A model generated the notes under the pieces. It was not told the DNA's origin, ran no database searches, and was given only the letters and a program-made list of their open reading frames with translations. A stretch of 19,909 nucleotides of DNA from WJMB01 sp964581465 (GTDB taxonomy: Bacteria; RBG-13-66-14). Within the stretch, counting starts at the first letter, position 1; every line of letters begins with the position of its first letter. Shown piece by piece: positions 6,858 through 14,939 of the stretch. The stretch is taken from NCBI GenBank assembly GCA_964581465.1, contig CAZOOP010000052.1, positions 1 to 19,909 of the forward strand, given 5' to 3'. The translations under genes were made by a program, and so were the position numbers.

Positions 6858-7655
6858 TTACAATATCTCTACCTTAAGTAAGCTAAACAATAATGGGTCT
6901 TTCCTCGCCTGAGTAGAAACCTTTATCTTCTTGACTTGTAATGACTCCGTTAATTTTCGAAGCGCCATTTTCATATTTTTCGGTTTTGAATGTATGCAAT
7001 TAAATATATTGTTTTTATCTTTCTGTAATCCCCTCTTACTGCATGCATGGGCATATAAGTCCCACCATGCATATAAGACAACAATTGATATTGCTCGAAT
7101 ATCATAGTGTACAAATGTGTAGTTGTCCATAATACTATTTGTACCAAGCAGTATATCCTTTATGATTTCCTGTAAAAATATACTAACATCAATTTTATTA
7201 GTAACACCGCCTGTGTGGATAGCCCCAAGGTAACAAGAAGCTTTGATTAAACCTTTAACTGTTAAGAACTCAATTTTACTTGTTTTAGGGTTGCTTACAA
7301 CCACAATTTTACTATTAAGAAAGGAGTCTAGGTTTCCTGCTCTTCTCTCTATTTTAAGCGCGTATTTGGGTTCAGGCCTCGGAGGGTCATGACACCAGAG
7401 GGCATCTCCAAGTGACAACCAAATTAGGTTAGCCCGATCACCGGAACCAGAGACCCTTATTCGGTTAAGATTATACTGAATTTTTACTTCGTTTTTCCTG
7501 CTTGCCTCTTTAAGGTTATCACTGTTATTATCGAAAAGCCATTTTCTTAAGACTAAACAGACATTATTAAAGCTCCTAGGATCATTATGTATGCAGAAGT
7601 CTATTAACGCATTATAATCACGTATAAAAACAGTTTCTAGCTCTTGTAAATTCAT
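6858..7655 (-). CDS. AT-rich orphan protein of unknown function
   Basis: A 265-residue protein. The start at 7655 (MNLQELETVFIRDYNALIDF) is preferred over ATG 7673 because GGAG lies 5 nt ahead. Base composition is far more AT-rich than the genes on both sides, with many ATA, AAT and TTA codons, which points to recent acquisition from a low-GC donor. Residues 1-60 look helical. The middle carries a beta-rich section (KIVVVSNPKTSKIEFLTVKG). The C-terminal third is helical (IIKDILLGTNSIMDNYTFVH and SIVVLYAWWDLYAHACSKRG) with a basic tail. I cannot assign a family. The helical C-terminal part could be HEPN-like, but the R-x4-H signature is not seen. Its place beside a type IIG gene and a defence operon makes a defence role plausible only by association. 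Confidence 0.7.
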   Translation of the reverse strand: MNLQELETVFIRDYNALIDFCIHNDPRSFNNVCLVLRKWLFDNNSDNLKEASRKNEVKIQYNLNRIRVSGSGDRANLIWLSLGDALWCHDPPRPEPKYALKIERRAGNLDSFLNSKIVVVSNPKTSKIEFLTVKGLIKASCYLGAIHTGGVTNKIDVSIFLQEIIKDILLGTNSIMDNYTFVHYDIRAISIVVLYAWWDLYAHACSKRGLQKDKNNIFNCIHSKPKNMKMALRKLTESLQVKKIKVSTQARKDPLLFSLLKVEIL

Positions 7656-7760
7656 TGCCTCTCCAGTATGCATGTAATTATAAGTTTAAAGCGTGTTCTC
7701 TTTTACAAGCTGACTAGGTAGCACCTCTACCTTATCTCCCTTGTGTGGTCTGGTTCCGAC

Positions 7761-7886
7761 TCAATCCAGCAAACTCTCCGTCTCCGTACCTTTCCGCCTT
7801 GACTTCGGTGCGCGCTTGAACGTCTTACTGACCTGCTTGATAGGCGGCAACTCGATGCCCCGCCCGTCGAGCAGGTCACCTCTCAA
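7761..7886 (-). CDS. Possible 41-aa basic ORF overlapping the end of the type IIG gene
   Basis: A short frame beginning with TTG (7884-7886) inside the stop region of the type IIG gene and ending with TGA at 7761-7763. The product contains LLDGRGIELPPIKQVSKTF and a basic stretch (KRAPKSRRKG), with host-like codon use. The frame stays open upstream into the type IIG gene, so it could instead be the true or ancestral C-terminus of that enzyme reached by a frameshift. There is no good ribosome-binding site. Confidence 0.3.
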   Translation of the reverse strand: MRGDLLDGRGIELPPIKQVSKTFKRAPKSRRKGTETESLLD

Positions 7887-10800
7887 ATAGAAACCACCGT
7901 CTCCCAATCCCCCGCCGCCAGCGCCCGCATGTAGCCCTTGATCAGCTCCTTCGTCCTGAAGAAGCCGTAGGCCTTTTCGTCCTGGCGCTTGACGATGGGG
8001 AAGGTTTCCAAGATGTAGTCCGCGTCCTCGATGCTCATACCATACATGATCATGTACGCCGCGTCAATCCTCGCCTTGAGGTGGGCGCGGCGTTCCTCGT
8101 TCCAAACGAAGGGCTCGCCGTCGTAACCGAGTTCCCGGGCGAAGGGCTGCATGTCCCAGGCGGTGTAGACCAGCTCCAGCACGAGGGGCTTCAGGCGCTC
8201 GGCCAGGGGGATGGTGTCGGCGGCGTTGATGGGTTGGTCGTAACGCTCGGGTGGGAAGATGGGGAGTTGCTCAATAATGAAATAAACAAGGCTCAGTATC
8301 TGCCCTTTTGACCTTGCTGTTGAGTCGAGAACAAAAGTATTAATGTTTGTTAATAGATAAAACTTATGTTTATTATCCGAAAGTATTAAGGGCAATTTGT
8401 GACCTACTGCAACATATGGTATTGCAGATGAGATAAAAGTCCTCATATTTGTTGGCGAAGTTACATCTCTGAATCCTATTAACCATTTAAAGTTTTCTTT
8501 ACTTGAATGCCCTACAGCATCAATATGAACCCAGTAACGACAATCAACAAAGCGACTTGTATTCCTTTTATCTTTATCAGCTAAATAATCAGGTGGACCT
8601 TGCCTAAATCCTGTTTCAGCTCTATATTGAATATCTGCAAAACGATGATCAAAAATATCTATTGATCTTCCCTCATACAGCGGCAGCCAGTACTCCTCGC
8701 CCTTCTTGTAGTAGCCGAAGCGGTTGGCGTCCCGGTAGCAGCCCGCCTCCTCCAGTTCCTTGGCCGTCCGGAACTTGTCCGAGTCGTTGGCCATATCGAA
8801 CATCCGCAGAAAAGACACGCCCCAGGGGTTACTTACCTCGTCGCCGTTCTCGTCGCGTTCGATTAACACCGGCGCGGCGTCGTAGATCCGCCGCAGCAGC
8901 TCCAGGTCCCGCCGCCGCCGCAGGATGGGCGCGGTCAGCGTGTTGGGGTTGAAGCGCTTGAAGTCCTCGGGATGGATGCGGAAGCGCCGCTGGTCGTCGG
9001 CCAGTTCGTCAACGTCGTGGATGAAAGTACAGTAATCAACGCCGGTTTTCTCGCCCATGGACCGATCGCCGACAATCATAACAGCGAACTTGAACTGGTA
9101 ATGCACGTCGGGGAAGAAGATGTGCCGATTCTCGAAGTCGTAGAGGGCGCGCAGGCGGTCGTGCTTGACCAGCTCCTGGAAGTAGAAGCGGGTGCTGTAG
9201 TCGGTGGCGATGCCCGAGGGGCAGAGGTAGCCCGTCCGGCCGCCCTCGGGCTTGATGAGCTGGACGAAGCGCTCGGCAAACACGGTGTAGTAGTTGACGT
9301 CGCCAACGCCGCCGAGGGGGTACTGGCCGGAGTTGTGGAAGTAGTCCGACTGCTCGACCGCCGCCTCGTAGGCGTCCAGATAGCGCTGGTACAGGTTGGG
9401 CCGGGTGTCCTCGAGGGCCTCGATCAGCTTGCGCCGCTTGGCCTTGGTGGGGGCCTTGGCGATGTCCTCGTCCTTGGTGGAGAAGAACTCGATCTCCTGC
9501 AGCTTGACCCGCTCCCAGGGCGGGTTGGCGATAACGGCGTCGAAGCCCCGCAACTCCTCAGCCAGATTGGGATCGAAGATCTCGGGGAACTCGACCTCCC
9601 AGTGGAAGGCTTCGAGGAAGCGGGCCTTGTCGACGGCGGCGCGGGCGTCGTCGGTCAGCTCGAGATCGCGGTCCTCGCGCAGGGCCAGCAGGAACTGCAG
9701 GTAGGCTCCGGGGTCGACGGGGGCGAACCAGGCGCCCAGGCGCAGATCGAGGGCGGTGCGCAGCCGGTCGAGGCGTTGACTGGCGGCGGCGTAAGCGGCT
9801 TCTTTCTGCTTGACGTCCTCGGCGTCGATGGTGGGCTGGTGCTTGATGCGGTTGAACTCGGCGGCGACGTCGGTCAACAGCCGCTCGTCGACGAAGATGC
9901 CGCTCTCTTCGGTCCACTGGCTGGGCTTGCGGCGGTTGCCCTTGGGCGTCCAGGTGGGCAGGGCGAGGAGGTCGGCGGTTTGTGAACCGACCAGGGAGTT
10001 GCCGACGCGCAGGTGGTTGTCGAGGTAGGTCAGGGCGCGACGCCTGGCCAGGGTGTGCAGCCAGAGGGAGAGCTTGGCCAGCTCGACGGCCAGGGGGTTG
10101 AGGTCGACGCCGTAGATGCAGGACTCGGTGACCAGGCGGCGCCAGGCGGTCAGGTCATCCTCGTCGGTGGCGTCGTCCTCGGTCTCGGTGAAGCTGAAGG
10201 GGCTGGCCTCGAGCTGCATCAACCGCTCGGCGAGGTAGTCGACGGCGCCGATGAGAAAGTGACCGGAGCCGCAGGCGGGATCGAGAACGGTGAGGTTTAA
10301 CAGGGAACGGGCGGCGGTCTCATCGTCGTCGGCCTCGGCCTCGCGTTCCTCGACGAGGGGCGTTAACGTGCGCTCGACGATCAGGCTGACCAGCTCATCC
10401 GGGGTGTAGTAGGAGCCGGTCTTCTTGCGCTTGAGGTGGTCGCTGCCGCAAGCCCAGACGGACCTGCCCTTCTCGGTGGCGTGGGGCCGCTCGGTGGGTC
10501 CGCGCTCCAGCAGGCCCTCGTAGATGCGGCCGAGTTGGCGAACCTCGATCAGGCGGTAATCGACGGGCGCCCATTCGCCCTCGTCGTTCTTGGCGGTGCC
10601 GATGAGCTTCAAGACGTTGGCCATCACGGCGTCGTCGAGCTCGAAGCGAGCCAGGCGGGGGTGCTTCTCGGCGGAGAGCAGTCCGCCGTTGTAGCGGAAG
10701 ACGCTGAGCTCCGGGGCGCCCTTGTCGACGATCTTGAAGATGTCCCGCAGCCTGGCCCAGATCAGATGCCGGCGGGGTGAGTGCTGGACGGATTGCTCCA

Positions 10801-11749
10801 GGATATCATCGACGATGAACTGGGAGAGGGAGAACTCGCCGCGGTAACTGTCCCGCATTTCCATCGGCAACAGGCCGCGGGCCTCGGCGTGGAGGATGAA
10901 CAGGATGCGGTAGACCAGCACCAGGGCGTCGTTGAAGGCGTCCTTGAGGGTGTAGCCCTCGACGGTGACCTGCCGCTGGAGGGCCTGCAGGAGGTGGTCG
11001 ACGGCCCGGTAGACCTGGTGGTCCAGCTCCTCGGCGATGGCCACGCCGCGCCGCTCGATCTTCAGACGCCAGCGGTCCAGGGGCCGCAGGCCGTCGGCCT
11101 CCGGAGCCAGGGTGTCGCGGCCGAAGAGGGCCAAGAAGTAGGCGATGTAACGACGCCGCGTAGCGGGATCTTCGATCTGGATTATTACGTCGAGATCGAA
11201 GCTGATGTGCGGCTCGTAGGTGTGACGGTCGCCCTCCCAGAGCAGCCGCCACTCCGCTCCGTTGGAGAGCATGACGTAGGGCTGCTTCGCCCGGCGGCCG
11301 TAATCGGCCACCTGGGTGACCGGATTGTAGGGGTCATCGGGGATGTCGGGGCGGCGACGGTCGAGAACGCGGCGCCAGCGCTTGGCCTCGCAAAGCGAAA
11401 CGGCGTGATCCCAGGGGCTCTCGATGGTCGAACTGTCCAGGTGATTGCCGGGGTGCAGAGCGTAATCGACCCGGCCGCCGCCGATCCTGGCCTCGCGCTG
11501 GATGGTGTAGTCGAGGGCGTTTTCAAAAATGGGATCGAGCAGCCCATTCCTGATGTTCTCTTCGATGCCGCCCAACTGAACGCCCTCGGTGTCCCGCCAG
11601 AGACCCCGCAGGTACTCGTCCATCTCGCTTACACGAGACGGCTCGATGAACCGCGCATCGCTCGACAACAACTCCTGTTTGATGAAGTCGTCGGAGAGCA
11701 GGCGGTGCGTGGAGATGGGCAGGAAGCTGAGTTCGAGCTGGGAGGGCAT
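7883..11749 (-). CDS. Type IIG (Eco57I-like) restriction-modification enzyme
   Basis: A 1288-residue single-chain enzyme that should cut DNA and methylate adenine (N6) at the same site. The N-terminal nuclease has a PD-(D/E)xK core: D95 in GGGRVDYAL, E121-A-K123 in LCEAKRW, then QVADYGRRAKQPYVMLSNG. A helical linker runs to about 440. The methylase holds TGSYYTP (444-450), motif I DPACGSGHFL (490-499), GVDLNPLAVELAKLSLW (547-563) and motif IV NPPW (742-745), in gamma-class order. Residues about 1030-1160 are the target-recognition region, and this part is AT-rich while the rest is GC-rich. Length and order fit Eco57I-type enzymes. BREX PglX and DISARM DrmMI have related methylase cores, but the visible N-terminal nuclease argues for type IIG. 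ATG 11749 has only a weak AGAG site 6 nt upstream. It diverges from the defence operon at 11882. The frame and all catalytic motifs are intact. Confidence 0.88.
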   Translation of the reverse strand: MPSQLELSFLPISTHRLLSDDFIKQELLSSDARFIEPSRVSEMDEYLRGLWRDTEGVQLGGIEENIRNGLLDPIFENALDYTIQREARIGGGRVDYALHPGNHLDSSTIESPWDHAVSLCEAKRWRRVLDRRRPDIPDDPYNPVTQVADYGRRAKQPYVMLSNGAEWRLLWEGDRHTYEPHISFDLDVIIQIEDPATRRRYIAYFLALFGRDTLAPEADGLRPLDRWRLKIERRGVAIAEELDHQVYRAVDHLLQALQRQVTVEGYTLKDAFNDALVLVYRILFILHAEARGLLPMEMRDSYRGEFSLSQFIVDDILEQSVQHSPRRHLIWARLRDIFKIVDKGAPELSVFRYNGGLLSAEKHPRLARFELDDAVMANVLKLIGTAKNDEGEWAPVDYRLIEVRQLGRIYEGLLERGPTERPHATEKGRSVWACGSDHLKRKKTGSYYTPDELVSLIVERTLTPLVEEREAEADDDETAARSLLNLTVLDPACGSGHFLIGAVDYLAERLMQLEASPFSFTETEDDATDEDDLTAWRRLVTESCIYGVDLNPLAVELAKLSLWLHTLARRRALTYLDNHLRVGNSLVGSQTADLLALPTWTPKGNRRKPSQWTEESGIFVDERLLTDVAAEFNRIKHQPTIDAEDVKQKEAAYAAASQRLDRLRTALDLRLGAWFAPVDPGAYLQFLLALREDRDLELTDDARAAVDKARFLEAFHWEVEFPEIFDPNLAEELRGFDAVIANPPWERVKLQEIEFFSTKDEDIAKAPTKAKRRKLIEALEDTRPNLYQRYLDAYEAAVEQSDYFHNSGQYPLGGVGDVNYYTVFAERFVQLIKPEGGRTGYLCPSGIATDYSTRFYFQELVKHDRLRALYDFENRHIFFPDVHYQFKFAVMIVGDRSMGEKTGVDYCTFIHDVDELADDQRRFRIHPEDFKRFNPNTLTAPILRRRRDLELLRRIYDAAPVLIERDENGDEVSNPWGVSFLRMFDMANDSDKFRTAKELEEAGCYRDANRFGYYKKGEEYWLPLYEGRSIDIFDHRFADIQYRAETGFRQGPPDYLADKDKRNTSRFVDCRYWVHIDAVGHSSKENFKWLIGFRDVTSPTNMRTFISSAIPYVAVGHKLPLILSDNKHKFYLLTNINTFVLDSTARSKGQILSLVYFIIEQLPIFPPERYDQPINAADTIPLAERLKPLVLELVYTAWDMQPFARELGYDGEPFVWNEERRAHLKARIDAAYMIMYGMSIEDADYILETFPIVKRQDEKAYGFFRTKELIKGYMRALAAGDWETVVSI
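8270..8670 (-). other. AT-rich target-recognition segment within the type IIG gene
   Basis: This is not a separate gene. It is a sharply bounded block of about 400 bp, encoding residues about 1027-1160, that is rich in A/T codons (FKWLIGFRDVTSPTNM, ILSDNKHKFYLLTNINTF) inside an otherwise strongly GC-biased gene. Its place after the methylase core corresponds to the target-recognition domain of Eco57I-like enzymes. The reading frame continues cleanly across both edges. The simplest reading is a swapped specificity cassette from a low-GC donor. Confidence 0.7.
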
Positions 11750-11881
11750 GAGTGACTCTGATTATGAGGGCTGGATAAGTATGTCTTATCCGGCGGGTGG
11801 TTGGCAAGGGTAACCCCTCTGCCCCTATCTATCTGTCCGGGCGTTGTGGCATGATTATCGAGCCCACATTACCACCTATCC
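11750..11881. promoter_or_regulatory. Divergent control region between type IIG gene and defence operon
   Basis: The 132-bp gap must contain the promoters of both divergent units. A perfect 7-bp palindrome GGATAAG-TATGT-CTTATCC (11773-11791) lies 24-42 bp upstream of the type IIG start, a typical operator place for a regulator of restriction genes. No controller (C-protein) gene is in the window. No Shine-Dalgarno is visible before ATG 11882, which may be leaderless or altered by the rearrangement that made the fusion gene. Confidence 0.45.
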
Positions 11882-14800
11882 ATGACAAATCAGGTCGCCT
11901 TCTACGCCCGTTCATCTAACGACGCCCACGATGTAAGCTGCGACTCGCAACTGCGGGAGTTCGAGCGCCTGGCCTCAGAGGCCGGCGAGATCGAGGTCGC
12001 ACGGCGGGTCGACAGTGCCGTCAGTCACTTCGAGGCCAAGGGCTTGCTGGAGCTGCTGCAACTGGCCAAGTCGATCAGCCCGCCGCCGTTCTCGAAGGTC
12101 TACGTCTGGGACACGGCCCGGATCAGCCGGGTGCTGTACCGCCAGGCAAAGATGATGTTCGAGTTCGAGTCCGCCAGCGTCGAGCTGCACATCTGCAAGC
12201 TGCCCAGCTCGTCGTCGATGGCCGAGCTGAACTTCCTGCGCAACATCCACGGATCGGTTGATCAGTACCACTCGGACAACGCCGCCCTCGAGGCCAAGCG
12301 GGGGATGCTCGAGAACATCCGCCAGGGCTGGAGGGCCGGCGGTGTCGCTCCCTTTGGGTATCGTCTGGAACGCGTCGAACGCGGGCGCAGCCGCAAGGGC
12401 GAGCTGGTCCACAAGTCTCGGCTCGTCGTAGACGAGGATCAGGCCGAGATCGTCCGCGAGATCTATCGCCGTATCGGCGGCGGTGACAGCTACCCGCGAA
12501 TCGCTGAAGACCTCACGCGTCGCCGAGTGCCCCGCGCTCGCGGGGGCACAAGCTGGAACCGCTCAGCCGTCAGGGCTATCCTCGTCAATGCCGATACTTA
12601 CCTGGGGCATACCGTCTGGAACAAGACCGATGACTTCGACGCACTGATCGAAAAGCGGGCTGAAAGCCTCGACTCCTCCCAGCTGGACCGTTACTACTAC
12701 GAGGCCCTGAAACGGGTCATGGAGTGCACGGACCAGACCTATGTGACTGGCTACAAGATCTGGCAGCACGAGCTGGAATGGCTGGAGCGCAAGGCCGCGC
12801 GCCAGGGTTACCTGTTCTTCGGCGCGCCCAATGAACGATCCACCGCCGTGCCGCCGCGGGATTTCTACCTCTATTTCATCCAGCCATTCGATGAACCGCA
12901 CTTCAAGAAAGAGAAGAACGCCGATGAGTTGTTCCTGCGGCTGACCAACACGGACGACGAATTCCGCACTGTGCTCAGGAATTACGCGGCAGCCCTGGAC
13001 CTCGCTTCCACCTCGTCGGGTCACGCCAAGTCCACTTACGAGTCCAAGTCTTCCCATTTCCTGCGGGACCTGATGCAATGGCTGCAAAAGCACATGACCG
13101 ATGCCTTCGAGGTCACCTATCAGGGGCGCACCAAGTCGCTCCCCGAATGGGCCAAGGGCAAGTCGATCCGGGAACTATCGGGCATCGGCTCCCACGAGCG
13201 CATCAACTTCCGCGACCTGGTGAACACGATATCCGGCATCTGCCTGGGTGCCCATTTCCAGGATCAGGCACCTGAGTATCCCTTCTTCTCGATTCTCATC
13301 ACAGGGACCAACCGGGACCAGGCCGCGCAGGATGCCCTGCGCGCCATCGCCGGCCAGAATCGCACCAAGCAGGCCACGGCGGTGCTTGATGCCCTGGAAC
13401 TGCTCGACGGCGAGCGGCTCGACCCCTACAAATCGAAACACGCCAAACACATCCTCGGCCTGCTCAAGAAGAAAGGCCACGGCCAGGTGGTCAACCGCTC
13501 CGAGCTGATCCAGGATGACAAAGGCGTGGAATACATGGACAAGGACCGGCAGCGGCTGGAGCCCGAATGGGTTGCGGTCGTACTGGCCGTCCTGGTCTAC
13601 TCGGGTGATCTGGTCCTCGCCATTCCGGGCAAGAAATTCGATGCCACCGGTCTGCCCCAACTGGCAGGAACCGGTGTGGATGAGCTCACACAGTTCAAGC
13701 ACATCGAGAGGCCCAAAGACTGGAACCTTCCGGCGCTCAAGGCCCTGTTCGAACTGCTCGGTCTCACCCCCGGCATGGCCCAACTGGTCACCCAGGGCAA
13801 GGAAGAACCGGTCCAGCAACTCCAGAAAGCCATTTCCGAATCAGTGGAAAAGCTGGTCGTCCTGCAGCAGAGTCTGCAAAGCGGTCTGCTCTTCTGGGGC
13901 CGGAATCTCCTGGCCGAGGAAGAGGCCCAGAAACTCCGTGCCCGGCTCGATGAGACCAAGAGCTTCCTGGAATCGCTCCAGGCGTACAGCTCGCCCGGAA
14001 AGCTCAAGAACTTCCGCTATGACGCCCAGGAGGTGACTGCCCATCGGGACGGGCTCAACTCCCTGGCCGAGATTGAAGCCCTCCAGGAACTGGTCGCTGA
14101 CCTTGGCTCCACCGCCTCATTCCTTTCCACCGCCGAGGCGGTGTTGTCCGCCGACCACGAGTGGGTGGGCAAGATGAAGAAGGCGCGGGACGAGGTGCTC
14201 GCCAAGCTTGGCGATCCGGACAAGCGCGGCGCGGCCACATTCCGTCAGCAAACCCAGCGCAAACTGGCCGACCTCAAGAAGGCCTATGTGCAGACCTACC
14301 TGGGGATGCACACCAAGGCGCGGTTGGGCGTGAACGAGGACAAGCGCAAGACCGGACTCATGGGCGACGAACGGCTCAAGGTGCTGCAGAAGCTCTCCAC
14401 CATCGAGTTGATGCCCCGCCAGCACCTGAGTGACTTTCAAAACCGTCTGGCCGGATTGAAGAGCTGCTTTGCCCTCACCGAGCAGGAGCTGGACGCGTCA
14501 CCGGTGTGCCCGCATTGCAACTACAAGCCAGGGGCGGAGCCGCCCACCGCACCTGCCGGAACGGTGCTGGACGGTCTGGACGACGAGCTGGACAAGCTGT
14601 TGGCCAACTGGACCCAGACGCTGCTCACCAACCTGGAGGATCCGACCACCAAGGACAACCTGGACCTGCTCAAACCCGAACCCAAGAAGCTGGTGAACGG
14701 CTTTATCAAGAAGCGGGAACTGCCCGATGATATTGGCCAGGATTTCATCCACGCCCTGAGCGAGGTTCTTTCCGGGCTTCAAAAGGTGCCGGTCAAGACC

Positions 14801-14935
14801 GAGGACCTACGAACGGCCTTGCTCTCCGGCGGTTCACCGGCAACGCCGGCTGAGATGAAGAAACGATTCGAGGATTATCTGGACGAGCTCACCAAGGGCA
14901 AAGAGCCCGGCAAGGTACGAATAGTGCTGGAGTAA
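11882..14935 (+). CDS. Chimera: serine recombinase N-terminus fused to C-terminal part of a DUF6079 phage-resistance ATPase
   Basis: A 1017-residue product. Residues 1-100 are a serine-recombinase catalytic domain (AFYARSSND with the likely nucleophile S12, and DTARISR, 77-83). Residues 150-247 are the Recombinase DNA-binding domain (GGVAPFGYRLERVERGRSRK, then WNRSAVRAILVNADTYLGHT). At about 247-250 it passes in frame into DDFDALIEKRAESLDSSQLD, which I recognise as an internal piece of DUF6079 (BrxC/PglY-like) proteins. It then continues with YLFFGAPNERSTAVPPRDF, FEVTYQGRTKSLPEWAKG, HILGLLKKKGHGQVVNRSEL and LVLAIPGKKFDATGLPQL, to the true C-terminus (CPHC near 875). Intact family members are about 1200 aa with a P-loop ATPase in the first half. 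Here that half, and the recombinase's own zinc ribbon, are missing. The frame is open throughout, so the junction did not disrupt reading. It heads the operon; the next gene starts 4 nt after its stop. Either half may be non-functional. Confidence 0.8.
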   Translation: MTNQVAFYARSSNDAHDVSCDSQLREFERLASEAGEIEVARRVDSAVSHFEAKGLLELLQLAKSISPPPFSKVYVWDTARISRVLYRQAKMMFEFESASVELHICKLPSSSSMAELNFLRNIHGSVDQYHSDNAALEAKRGMLENIRQGWRAGGVAPFGYRLERVERGRSRKGELVHKSRLVVDEDQAEIVREIYRRIGGGDSYPRIAEDLTRRRVPRARGGTSWNRSAVRAILVNADTYLGHTVWNKTDDFDALIEKRAESLDSSQLDRYYYEALKRVMECTDQTYVTGYKIWQHELEWLERKAARQGYLFFGAPNERSTAVPPRDFYLYFIQPFDEPHFKKEKNADELFLRLTNTDDEFRTVLRNYAAALDLASTSSGHAKSTYESKSSHFLRDLMQWLQKHMTDAFEVTYQGRTKSLPEWAKGKSIRELSGIGSHERINFRDLVNTISGICLGAHFQDQAPEYPFFSILITGTNRDQAAQDALRAIAGQNRTKQATAVLDALELLDGERLDPYKSKHAKHILGLLKKKGHGQVVNRSELIQDDKGVEYMDKDRQRLEPEWVAVVLAVLVYSGDLVLAIPGKKFDATGLPQLAGTGVDELTQFKHIERPKDWNLPALKALFELLGLTPGMAQLVTQGKEEPVQQLQKAISESVEKLVVLQQSLQSGLLFWGRNLLAEEEAQKLRARLDETKSFLESLQAYSSPGKLKNFRYDAQEVTAHRDGLNSLAEIEALQELVADLGSTASFLSTAEAVLSADHEWVGKMKKARDEVLAKLGDPDKRGAATFRQQTQRKLADLKKAYVQTYLGMHTKARLGVNEDKRKTGLMGDERLKVLQKLSTIELMPRQHLSDFQNRLAGLKSCFALTEQELDASPVCPHCNYKPGAEPPTAPAGTVLDGLDDELDKLLANWTQTLLTNLEDPTTKDNLDLLKPEPKKLVNGFIKKRELPDDIGQDFIHALSEVLSGLQKVPVKTEDLRTALLSGGSPATPAEMKKRFEDYLDELTKGKEPGKVRIVLE

Positions 14936-14939
14936 GCAA

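Noticed and set aside
8972..9985. Long plus-strand frame of 337 codons
   Set aside because: Antisense shadow of the type IIG gene, Val/Gly/Ala/Leu-rich low-complexity product with no motif.
7883..11749. BREX PglX or DISARM DrmMI instead of type IIG
   Set aside because: The visible N-terminal D95/E121-A-K123 nuclease pattern and lack of adjacent drmA/B/C or pglZ on this strand favour a stand-alone type IIG enzyme, though the methylase cores are related.
10781..11755. Long plus-strand frame of 324 codons
   Set aside because: Antisense shadow of the type IIG N-terminal half, with the same composition artefact.
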